Below are positions 46,586 to 55,040 of a stretch of 64,000 nt of DNA, one piece after another; position 1 is the stretch's first letter; each line of letters starts with the position of its first letter. The notes under the pieces are model-generated. The model did not search any database. It was not told the origin of the DNA and worked only from the letters and a program-made list of their open reading frames with translations. The stretch lies in contig NC_012751.1 of NCBI RefSeq assembly GCF_000021705.1, forward strand, positions 1,662,006 to 1,726,005. Reading direction: 5' to 3'. The position numbers and the translations under genes are program-made. This DNA comes from Candidatus Hamiltonella defensa 5AT (Acyrthosiphon pisum). Lineage in GTDB: Bacteria > Pseudomonadota > Gammaproteobacteria > Enterobacterales > Enterobacteriaceae.

Positions 46586-47741
46586 CTATCCATTGGGCCA
46601 GTGTTCAGGAAAATAATCTAAAGCACTCTGACACGAAGAAAAAGATCCCATATCATCACGAATCCAAAAATATATTTTTTCAATATAAGGTAAATCAAGA
46701 TTCAAGCGTTTTGCCATCGCCACCAATAAAGACAAACCCATAGTTCACGTCTTCATGAAAAGCACGGTGAGTTTTATCAAAAACGTATCCCTTTTGGTCA
46801 ACGGGGATCAATGGCAGAGGGATCCTCCGATAGGCTTGATTCGTACGTAGCACGGATAATAAAGTGTGATTTTCAATGATCTGCTCCGCATAAGCTTCCC
46901 TGATTTCTTCTAACAACGGGTGAACAGAAGACAAATCAATCCGCAAAATTTTTTCTATGGCTCGGCATAATAATTGATTCTCTTCATCAGTGCGTTGCAA
47001 AAAATAAACCGCTAATTCAGGGCAATCTTCCCACCAGCAAAGTAAAGAAGAAAAATAGTTTTTATACATCTGCCCATAAGGACCAATATGCCCATAAATC
47101 ACGGAGCTGTGCATGATAGGATTTCCAGGTGTGAGTGTGATCGCAAGATAATTTGGCAAAATCTCAATAGGCATGCCATAAAGCGATTGTAAATAAGCCA
47201 ATAAAGTCGCATGGGCTTCCAAACTCTCACGTTGATGACAGGCAATATAAAGGTGATTTTTTGCACCTCCCATTCTGATCCATTCTCCTAAGCAGAGATC
47301 AAAAGCAATATGGGGGACATCTTTCATACCCCAAATAACCACATTAGGGCGTTGATTCAATACCTTTTCTGCCAACCAGTCAAAACCGCAAAACCCCGGG
47401 ATCGCACCGACAAAGACGGTTTTATGAGAGGGCAAATGAGGCGCTATTTTTTTTAATAAGTCAGGCCGAATATGGGCGGGTACCGTAATAATCACCATAT
47501 CGGCGTCTTTTAAAGTCTCTTCGACCTGACAGGAAACGACATCAGGGCGAGCCGTCAAAATGCTGCATTCTGGTCGTATTGCTTTTATTTCTCCCCCGTT
47601 TTTTTGAAAGTGTTTAACCAACAAGAGGTTTTCGGTCAGCAAAGAAACTTTAACGTTTGGGCGTTGTTTAAAAAGAACCGCTGATAAATGACCTGTGCGC
47701 CCACCGCCACAAATGACGATATTTAATTTTTCATTCTTCAC
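46586..47741 (-). pseudogene. Opine dehydrogenase family protein, frameshifted near the 3' end
   Basis: A NAD(P)-dependent octopine/nopaline dehydrogenase (PF02317 type). The GTG start at 47741 overlaps the upstream stop (GTGA). The Rossmann motif is IVICGGGRTGHLSAVL, followed by VIITVPAHIRPDLL and the C-terminal domain with ITLTPGNPIMHSSVIYGHIG. After DVNYG an extra base in GGGTTT (near 46734-46740) shifts the frame, so the frame as it stands stops at 46695; in the next frame the expected LSLLVAMAKRLNLDLPYIEK continues to a stop at 46586. The family usually has 360-400 residues, which fits the repaired length of about 385. Placed between a SbnA-like gene and an exporter, it probably made or processed a siderophore precursor. 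Confidence 0.8.
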
Positions 47742-48433
47742 AAAGCATCCTTTAATACTTCTGTTTTAAAAAACCATTCGTCAAGTTGTTGCCATATCGT
47801 TTGATCAAGAAGATCTCGTTCTTCTAACCATTCTTCATTAAAAACAGTGTTGAGATATTTTTCTCCACCATCGGCCACCGCGATCACAATATTGCCCGAA
47901 ATTTGATTTTGATAAATCAGCTCCAATGCTTTATAGATCACTCCCCCTGTTGAACCGCCTACCAAAAGGCCATATTTTTTAGCTATGTAACGGGCGGTTT
48001 CAAACGCTTGAGCGTCGGAAACCTGTTCACCCATATCAATCGTACTATAATCAAAGACCAAACCTACGGTATCTCCGTCTGGTGTGCCCGTACCTGATTG
48101 ATAATAAGGATGTCCTGGTTTTCCGAAAACAATAGAACCTACAGGCTCAACCGCAATGATCGTTGTATTGGGATTATGGACCTTTAAACCATGAGAAATC
48201 CCCGTCATCGAACCACCTGTTCCTACACAACCCACATAAGCATCCACTTTTCCAACTTGCTGCACTATTTCTCTGACAAAATCACCATACCCCCCTGCAT
48301 TGGCAACGTTGTCTGATTGATTCATAAAAACAGCGCCTGGGATTTCTTTTGCTAAAGCGGCGGCAAGATGTTGTCTCTCCACCACGGCGACTTCATTTTC
48401 TTTATAGTTCCCGGTTACATAATTGAGCTCCAT
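47738..48433 (-). pseudogene. SbnA-like cysteine synthase family enzyme, N-terminally truncated
   Basis: 231 codons of a PLP-dependent beta-family enzyme (families have about 320-340). It begins at ELNYVTGNYKENEVAVVERQ, which is about residue 105 of the family; the PLP-binding lysine domain is missing, so it cannot be catalytic. The PLP phosphate loop GCVGTGGSMTGI, GSIVFG and GLLVGGSTGGVIYKAL are present. In staphyloferrin B clusters SbnA joins O-phosphoserine and glutamate. A strong GGAGGAG lies 6 nt before ATG 48433, so the fragment may be translated. Its 5' end is fused to the decarboxylase by a deletion. The alternative is a cysteine synthase paralogue outside siderophore synthesis, but the context argues against it. 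Confidence 0.8.
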
Positions 48434-49211
48434 TCAATTCTCCTCCATAGGGATAAAATGAAAGCGGCGGTTTTTTATGATCATAATCTGCCGGACTGTG
48501 CTCCTTTAAGTACGCCTGAGATTTGTGTTGATCAACGTACTGTACTGGTAAGCCTCCGCCAATATTCATGATCTGCGCTTTAATACCAAGCGACTGAGCC
48601 CTTGTTATCATGGGATGCAACTCACGAATGGCCTCAATCCGTGTTTTACAGTCATAACCACTGAGATGAAAATGAAAACCTAAAAAATGGCATTGTTTTT
48701 TTAGAGATGCGAGTTTGTCTAAACATAACGAAAGATCTTCACTTTTCATTCCAAAACGGCTGATTGGCAAAAAACTCGGACGATAGCGCAGCAACACACG
48801 AACCTGATGTGCAGGCTGAATATGAGCAATTAACGCTTTTATTTCTTCGAATTCTTCGGTTGAATCAATCGAAATACACGCATCATGGGTGATGAGATCG
48901 GTGAGAAATATCGAAGTTTTAGAAGGGCCACTGGCACAAATTTTTGAATAAGGGATCCCCGATTTTCGCGCCGCGCGCATCTCATAAAGACTAGACACAT
49001 CAGCGCCAATGCCACTTTTTGCGGCGGATTCCGGCAAAGCCTGTGATTTATTGACTTTCACCGCATAAAAAATCAAATGTCGATGTAATTGCTGCAATGC
49101 TTTACGTAGAGCCGTGAGATTATTGTGTAGATTTTCTGGCCAAATGAGGTTGAGGGGAGAACCATATTTTTTGACGTAGGCGGTTAATTTCTCTGGGGTT
49201 GTGTTGCTCAT
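48402..49211 (-). pseudogene. PLP-dependent decarboxylase (fold type III, SbnH/Y4yA-like), C-terminally truncated
   Basis: 269 codons against about 400-450 in the family. The alanine-racemase-like barrel is present: the PLP lysine in FYAVKVNKSQ, GADVSSLYEMRAA, LLRYRP, SRFGM, FHFHLSGYD and MNIGGGLPVQY. After about SFYPY the reading enters the SbnA-like gene in the wrong frame and stops at 48402. The C-terminal beta domain with the catalytic cysteine region is gone. Such enzymes decarboxylate amino acid or citryl-amino acid intermediates in NIS siderophore pathways. The exact substrate cannot be told. Confidence 0.8.
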
Positions 49212-49214
49212 TAT

Positions 49215-49437
49215 CAGCAGAATAATAAGAATTATCCTTTTTATTGCCTATAGGTTGGGCACTGGGTTTGATGATTTGGAACAGACTCAATGTACTGATC
49301 GTTTTCCCTGCGTCTATTTTTATCCCAACTTCATATTGACGACTTTTATAAGGGGGTAATATTTCCCCTGCATTTCTGGCATCATTTGGAACGATATCGC
49401 CTTTACTTAATCCTTCTATGTAATTTGAGCCAAGGCA
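49215..49437 (-). pseudogene. TonB-dependent siderophore receptor remnant
   Basis: The 301 bp between the decarboxylase and the NIS gene hold an open minus-strand stretch reading SNYIEGLSKGDIVPNDARN, AGEILPPYKSRQYEVGIKID, GKTISTLSLFQIIKPSAQP. This is a beta-barrel segment of a TonB-dependent siderophore receptor (the Y-E-G-L...NAGE-L-P-KS-QYE-G motif). About 75 of some 700 residues survive, with no start and no natural end. The remaining bases on either side are featureless. Confidence 0.72.
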
Positions 49438-49512
49438 TCAACAGTCATCAAAAAAATGAGAGGCGTGCTTTTATAAAAGCCACTAAATAATGCTAAGCAT
49501 TTTTTTAACATA

Positions 49513-50900
49513 CTATGCAATGAAATTTAATGGGTTAGTTAATTCATGTTGAAGACGATAGTTTTGATATTGAGATAAATGCATGCTCAATAATGAGCGG
49601 GTAGAGCAAGGTTCAGAAAGGAACATTTTTCGTTCTCTTTGCCATAAAGAATTCGAGACTCGTTTTTTTAAGGCATTAAAAACCTGATCTGTGACCTCTC
49701 TGAGAATTTTCCAAAGAACCGGGGGATCTAGATCATAATGAGATGTCAAACAGAGCGCCAATTCATGCAAATGAGTCAAAAAGCAGGCATCTACGACAAA
49801 AGTGCGTACTGGTTCGATATCATCAAAGAATACGGTGGGCAATATCCCTGGATAGGAATAAGGCTGTAATGCATAACCTCGTTCATGCAATAAAGGTGCA
49901 TAAGTTCTTCCATCGCCAAAATCACGGATTAACAAATGACGTGCCATGCCCTCATCAGAAAAAAGAATTTGGGTGTTTTGTTGATGTGCTTCCAAACCAA
50001 TGCCATACAAAAGATAAAGGCTGATGACAGGATGGAGCACCACCTGAGCATATTGCCTAAACCAGTCTTCAACGCTTTGTTCAGAAGAAGCAATTAACTC
50101 GGTGATCAAGGGGTTATTATTTTGAGGTAAAGAGGTCAATAAAGTCGCCACCGTAATCGGAAGACAGTTTTCATAACATTTTGGGGCACTGTAAGCTTGA
50201 CGAAAAACCACTGATAGATATTTCCCCTCAGCATCGTCCTGCCTTTCTTTATGCTTGTAATGAAAAGCTATCTGTTCCTCTAAAATCGACACACTTTGAT
50301 TAAAGCCATCTTCGTTATGTAAAATTTATTTAATCAGCTGACTGATGCGAGGCCCCATATGTATTGATTTGGCCTGTAGGCTTCGCATTTCACTGGTCAT
50401 CCATATGGCGACAGGTAATTTAATAAAAGGGGCGTTTTCGGGTGTTAGAGGGCGCATAGTACGAAAAGACATGCTGGGTCTTGTTTGAAGATCAGGGCCT
50501 TCAAGAATCAAAATACCTGAGGCGATGTCATCAGCATAATGTTGCTGAACACAAGCAGTGAGATGCCATGAATGGACAGGTAAGGGCAACCATTCTTTTT
50601 CATCATGTTTTTTATGATTAAGTTGCTGTTTCCATTCCTGCCACAAAACAGGAAATTGCTCAGCAAACCAGCCTTGGTAATTTTTTTATCTGGCATTGTT
50701 TCGATATAAGCCATGTCTGCCCGTAAAGCGGTGATACGTACAGGAACTATGGCATCAAATTCTGGTGATAATAATTCAATATATTCAGGGCTTAAATTAG
50801 ATCTACATTTCCATGTGGGATAATAAGGATGACCTTCTAATGACCCCCACTGATCCAGTAAAATAGCGGCATAAGAAGAGGAGTATTGATGATTTTTTTA
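49513..50900 (-). pseudogene. NIS siderophore synthetase (IucA/IucC family), multiply broken
   Basis: NRPS-independent siderophore synthetases join citrate or succinyl units to amines. Reading down the minus strand: LEGHPYYPTWKCR (nucleotide-binding region) begins near 50870; the frame shifts in a poly(A) tract (seven T at 50681-50687; eight would restore DKNYQGWFAEQFPVLWQEW); LPVHSWH and RPSMSFRTMRPL (the HPWQ and SxRT motifs), KLPVAIWMTSEMR and HMGPRIS follow; an in-frame TAA lies at 50326-50328; then the same frame runs through the FhuF-like C-terminal domain (FRQAYSA, EAHQQNT, LLIRDFGDGR) to NPLNFIA and stop. The 5' end, about 100 residues, is missing; a seven-A tract near 50893-50899 may be a further frameshift. 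The 190 bp upstream of 50900 show nothing recognisable. Confidence 0.82.
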
Positions 50901-51091
50901 GAAGTGAGATTATAATCGCGGCTGACTCGTTTACCAGCAAGCCTATTGCTTGTGCTCGTATAAAAGAATTCAGACACTTAAACCATTTTATTGCTTTAGA
51001 GAACGGCTAAACGCTTTCAACTTGTTTCGTTTTGTGTTCTTGGCTTAATCATGATTTTTAACTTTTTTTATTAAAAAAAATAAATATAGCA

Positions 51092-51135
51092 TTGTATTGA
51101 TACTTAAATTAAATATGATAACGATTATCATTCTT
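51092..51135 (+). promoter_or_regulatory. feoABC promoter with Fur box
   Basis: A 19-bp Fur box, GATAACGATTATCATTCTT (51117-51135), matches the consensus GATAATGATAATCATTATC at 15 of 19 positions. It overlaps the -10 TATGAT (51114-51119), which is 16 bp after -35 TTGTAT (51092-51097). Iron-loaded Fur would block RNA polymerase here. Confidence 0.75.
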
Positions 51136-51176
51136 CTATTTTATATCGCATATTATTGCGTTAAGTATCAGGTCAT

Positions 51177-51392
51177 ATGCATTTTATTTCAGGTCATTCT
51201 TATCATATTATCGGTTTTTCGAAAGACATCAGCCCCGCTTATCGGCAAAAATTACTGTCACTGGGTGTGCTTCCAGGTTTATTTTTCACTGTGATTCGAG
51301 AAGCTCCGATGGGGGATCCTCTTCATATAAAGATAAATAAAATCAATTTGGTATTACGTAAATCCGATTTACATTTTTTAAACTTTACATAA
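51177..51392 (+). CDS. feoA: Ferrous iron transport protein FeoA
   Basis: 71 aa (E. coli 75). A small SH3-like cytoplasmic protein thought to modulate FeoB. IIGFSKDISPAYRQKLLSLG and LVLRKSDLHFL match E. coli closely; the C-terminus is four residues shorter. The ATG at 51177 has a weak AGG site. A second open frame through the same region (51097-51294) overlaps the promoter and is not a gene. feoB follows after 17 bp. Confidence 0.93.
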   Translation: MHFISGHSYHIIGFSKDISPAYRQKLLSLGVLPGLFFTVIREAPMGDPLHIKINKINLVLRKSDLHFLNFT

Positions 51393-51409
51393 ATTCCCTT
51401 AAAAATTTC

Positions 51410-53698
51410 ATGAAAAAACTCACCATCGGTTTAATCGGCAATCCAAATACAGGAAAAACAACGCTTTTTAATCAATTAACTGGCGCTCATCAACGTGTGG
51501 GTAATTGGGCAGGTGTCACAGTAGAGCGTAAAGAAGGTGAATTTAATACGTCTGAGTATCAGGTGACTCTGGTTGATTTGCCAGGTATTTATTCGTTGAC
51601 CACGATTTCAGAGCAGACTTCATTAGATGAAAAAATTGCCTCTGAATATATTCTAGATAATAAAGCAGATTTACTGATCAATGTGATCGATGCATCTAAT
51701 CTAGAACGCAACCTTTATTTGACACTGCAATTATTAGAATGGGAAATTCCCTGTATTCTCGCGCTTAATATGTTGGATATCGCTCAAAATCAACATATAG
51801 ATATTGATATCGCAACGCTTTCGACTCAATTAGGCTGCCCTGTGGTCCCCTTAATATCAACACAGGCAAGGGGCATCAAAGAGTTAAAACACACAATAAA
51901 TTCTTTTCAGAGCGACGTCAGGCAGATCAATAAAAAAGATGATTTGGTGAAGTATCCTTCTTGTTTAATCAGCGCGCTTAATCAATTGATTGAAATCATT
52001 CCTCACGACAAAATACCCGAACAAAAACGTCGATGGTTAGCATTACAAATGCTTGAAGGGGATATTTACAGTATCTCACAGGCCAAAAAATCAGGCACAT
52101 TCGAAGCCGAATTAAACAAAATATTAGAGCAAAATCGCCATAACGATTCTGATGTCGTGATTGCAAACGCCCGTTATCAATCCATCAAGAGTATTACTGA
52201 TGCAGTGATCCGGACTGAACAGCTCTCTGGGCATCGCACTACGGAAGTGTTGGATCGCTTTATTCTGCACCGTTGGCTTGGGGTACCCCTCTTTTTATTT
52301 GTCATGTATCTGATGTTTATTCTGGCGATTAATGTAGGAGGCGCATTTCAACCGCTCTTTGATATCGGCTCCTCTGCCTTTTTTATTAAAGGCACTCAGT
52401 GGTTGGGCTATCAGCTTCATTTTCCTGACTGGCTGACCGTTTTTTTGGCTCAAGGCATAGGAGGAGGCATTAATACTATGCTGCCATTAGTACCGCAGAT
52501 TGCCATGATGTATCTTTTTCTTTCTTTTTTAGAAGATTCAGGCTACATGGCACGAGCTGCTTTCGTGATGGATCGATTCATGCAGCTGATCGGATTACCT
52601 GGGAAGTCGTTTGTACCATTGATTGTCGGTTTTGGGTGTAATGTGCCTTCAATTATGGGCGCGCGCACTTTAGAAGCGCCTCGTGAACGATTGATCACCA
52701 TTATGATGGCCCCTTTCATGTCTTGCGGCGCTCGGCTTGCCATCTTTGCCGTTTTTTCTGCCGCATTTTTTGGGAAATCGGGTGCCAGTGTCGTTTTTTC
52801 ACTTTATTTGCTCGGAATTGCGGCCGCAATTTTGACCGGATTACTCTTAAAATATACCTTGGTGCAAGGTGAAGCCTCTCCCTTTATTATGGAATTGCCG
52901 ATCTATCATGTTCCCCATCTCAAAACCTTACTTTTACAGACTTGGCAGCGTTTAAAAGGATTTGTGATCCGTGCGGGAAAGGTCATCATTATGGCCAGTA
53001 TTCTGATTGGAGGACTAAACAGTTTTTCTCTTTCGGGTAGAACAGTGGATAATATCAACGACTCTGCTTTAGCTTCTGTGAGTAAAGAGTTGACACCTCT
53101 ATTGGAGCCGTTAGGCATCAAACCCGATCATTGGCAAGCGACGGTCGGCTTAATTGCGGGCGCGATGGCCAAAGAAGTGGTGGTAGGCACATTAAATACA
53201 TTGTACACCGCTGAGCAGATCCACAATGAACCCTTTGATCCGAACGATTTTCATTTGTTAGACGAATTGGCTGGTGCCATAGATGAAACCTGGGAAGGAC
53301 TGCGACACAGTATTAACAGCAACGTACTTTCTAACCCTATCAAAGCAAGCCAAGGGGATGGAGAAATGACTCAAGGATCGATGGGCGTCATGAGCCAAAA
53401 ATTTGGATCCGATATTGCCGCTTATAGCTATCTGATTTTTGTTCTTTTATATGTACCCTGTGCCTCCGTGATGGGTGCCATTGCTCGAGAAACCCATCGA
53501 GGGTGGATGATTTTTTCGATTTTATGGGGCTTGAATTTAGCTTGGTCTTTCTCCACCTTGTTTTATCAAATCGCCACTTTTTCTCAGGATCCCAAACGAA
53601 GTACGCTCACGATCACGGCACTCTTTGTGACCAATGGGCTGATTATCCTGGGTCTAAGACGTTACCCTCTTTTTGCAAAACCAACGAATGTGTCATGA
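51410..53698 (+). CDS. feoB: Ferrous iron transporter FeoB
   Basis: 762 aa (E. coli 773). The Fe(II) permease of the inner membrane. The N-terminal G domain (about 1-165) has G1 GNPNTGKTT (10-18), G3 DLPGIYS and G4 NMLD; a GDI helical domain follows to about 270; then Gate motifs in the membrane domain, with EDSGYMARAAFVMDRFM, the FGCNVPSIMGAR segment and PFMSCGARL, and a second core segment (AGAMAKEVVVGTLNTLYT, PCASVMGA). No frameshift. Its stop overlaps the feoC start (ATGA). Confidence 0.97.
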   Translation: MKKLTIGLIGNPNTGKTTLFNQLTGAHQRVGNWAGVTVERKEGEFNTSEYQVTLVDLPGIYSLTTISEQTSLDEKIASEYILDNKADLLINVIDASNLERNLYLTLQLLEWEIPCILALNMLDIAQNQHIDIDIATLSTQLGCPVVPLISTQARGIKELKHTINSFQSDVRQINKKDDLVKYPSCLISALNQLIEIIPHDKIPEQKRRWLALQMLEGDIYSISQAKKSGTFEAELNKILEQNRHNDSDVVIANARYQSIKSITDAVIRTEQLSGHRTTEVLDRFILHRWLGVPLFLFVMYLMFILAINVGGAFQPLFDIGSSAFFIKGTQWLGYQLHFPDWLTVFLAQGIGGGINTMLPLVPQIAMMYLFLSFLEDSGYMARAAFVMDRFMQLIGLPGKSFVPLIVGFGCNVPSIMGARTLEAPRERLITIMMAPFMSCGARLAIFAVFSAAFFGKSGASVVFSLYLLGIAAAILTGLLLKYTLVQGEASPFIMELPIYHVPHLKTLLLQTWQRLKGFVIRAGKVIIMASILIGGLNSFSLSGRTVDNINDSALASVSKELTPLLEPLGIKPDHWQATVGLIAGAMAKEVVVGTLNTLYTAEQIHNEPFDPNDFHLLDELAGAIDETWEGLRHSINSNVLSNPIKASQGDGEMTQGSMGVMSQKFGSDIAAYSYLIFVLLYVPCASVMGAIARETHRGWMIFSILWGLNLAWSFSTLFYQIATFSQDPKRSTLTITALFVTNGLIILGLRRYPLFAKPTNVS

Positions 53699-53943
53699 CG
53701 GATTTATTTAAAATACGCAATGCGATTGAGCTAAACGGCATGATGGATGCAGATCAGCTGAGTCGACTGCTTCACACGCCTTTGCCTTTCATGGAAGCCA
53801 TGTTATCGCAGCTTACTATCATGGGTAAAATAGAAGCTGTCGAAGAGGAGCAGGCTGGCTGTAACAGCCGCTATTGTAAAAGTTGTTCACACAATCCGGG
53901 CTGTCATAAGAGATATTATAAAATGAGCGGGGTGTTAAAGTAA
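53695..53943 (+). CDS. feoC: FeoC, iron-sulfur/winged-helix regulator of Feo
   Basis: 82 aa from the ATG at 53695 (E. coli 78). A small winged-helix protein that binds FeoB and can protect it from FtsH. The helix-turn-helix part (MMDADQLSRLLHTPLPFMEA) is followed by four cysteines in GCNSRYCKSCSHNPGC, the probable Fe-S cluster loop. It is coupled to feoB by ATGA overlap. The frame is open upstream inside feoB but that part is a shadow. Confidence 0.9.
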   Translation: MTDLFKIRNAIELNGMMDADQLSRLLHTPLPFMEAMLSQLTIMGKIEAVEEEQAGCNSRYCKSCSHNPGCHKRYYKMSGVLK

Positions 53944-53984
53944 TTCAAGTTTAATCTTAAGGCAGTATATTCAGCATTTTTTAA

Positions 53985-54256
53985 GGTTGTGTTGCATTAA
54001 AGACGATAGATCCGAAAAAAACCCTCTGCTGTTTTTTAGGCATCTAAAAGATAAAATTGAGCGGTGTATAACAACCTCTCCCGATTCGGATGTTGAAGTT
54101 GTCCCTTTTTTAACATACATCATCTCGATGTCTGTGCAGATCTGTGATTGCCAGAATGATTTAAATCTCATCATAGGGCGTATTCGTCGATTGATATTTC
54201 GATGGCCCTGCTTTATCAGATTGTTCAGATATTTACTCTGACAGATGGGCTAAAAC
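53985..54256 (-). mobile_element. IS6-family transposase remnant
   Basis: On the minus strand from about 54250 the frame reads QSKYLNNLIKQGHRNINRRI, RPMMRFKSFWQSQ, then IEMMYVKKG: the conserved C-terminal part of IS6/IS240-type DDE transposases (KYLNN-IEQDHR-IKRR-RPMLGFKSF-A--T--GIE-MHM-KKGQ). The final catalytic Glu position (EQDHR) is changed to K-Q-G-H. The distal end, GGTTGTGTTGCATTAA at 53985-54000, resembles the terminal repeat of this family (GGTTCTGTTGCAAA type). Everything 5' of KYLNN is lost, so only about 270 bp remain, immobile. Confidence 0.75.
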
Positions 54257-54944
54257 TAAAAGTCAAAGAAGCGCATTGAGTGTGATATTGATTCCTTGTT
54301 TGAGGCAGAAATTGTTGCGATTTTGGCACCTCTTTGTTTAAGAGGTTTTTGAGACCCAACGGCTTCATTGTTCGATGCCGAAAGACCCGCCATCGCTTGT
54401 GCTAATTGTTCAACTTTTAATATCTCCACTCCCACTTTGATCAAATCCAGATTGAAATCTTCCTTTGAGTTCTCTGCATAATGATTGAGGATCCTTACAC
54501 TGTCACCCGAATCAGGTTTATCTGGAAAAACAAATCTTGCGCTTCTGTTTGACTCAATGTCTCTGGGAATCCTTTTAAAAATACGCCATCACTGGTCTGC
54601 AAAGTATAATCGTGTTTGAGTTGACGCTCACCGTTCTGCGCCAATTCGCTGTACAGGTTTTTTAATCTCACTTGCGTCTGAGTCTGGTTATCATTACGCA
54701 GAGCGAATACAACATTTGTTCCCTTTTTAAAGAAAGGCTTATCAAATTCTCCAACCTGTAATGCAATATAATATTGCTGGAATACGGAGGTATAGTTTTT
54801 ATAATCACTCTCCACGACCCTCACTTTCGCTGATGTCTTTAATCTAGAAATTTCTTTTGGTACATCTGCAATACGACGTCCATTCGCGACAATTTTCTTA
54901 TAGTGTTGAGATTTCAGTGAAATGTTCCCGCGACTGCTATACAT
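54256..54944 (-). pseudogene. Unrecognised gene, probably frameshifted
   Basis: I do not recognise this protein. One frame runs from ATG 54944 (open without Met back to about 55023) through RRIADVPKEISRLKTSAKVR and TSVFQQYYIALQVGEFDKPF to a stop at 54495. If one base is added to the T run at 54526-54530 the frame continues as DLFFPDKPDSGDSVRILNHY and on to SHSMRFFDF at 54256. The joined product would have about 230 residues, mostly polar, with no signal peptide or membrane helix. It lies between gltA and an IS6 remnant, on the gltA strand, and looks like accessory DNA. It may be an N-terminally truncated remnant. Confidence 0.45.
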
Positions 54945-55040
54945 TCTCTCTATTTGGCCATGCCTGAGTAATAGGGCTTGGGCTTGCTTGGTGAGAAGCG
55001 ACTGATACCCTTTCCTTTTAATACTTATTCCAAACTGGAT

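Noticed and set aside
50902..51009. Plus-strand frame reading IIIAADSFTSKPIACARIKE
   Set aside because: Short, without start codon or known relatives; it lies where the lost 5' end of the NIS gene should be. I could not assign it to either strand.
51097..51294. Small hydrophobic open frame upstream of feoA
   Set aside because: It begins inside the feo promoter, overlaps feoA in another frame and has no recognisable product.
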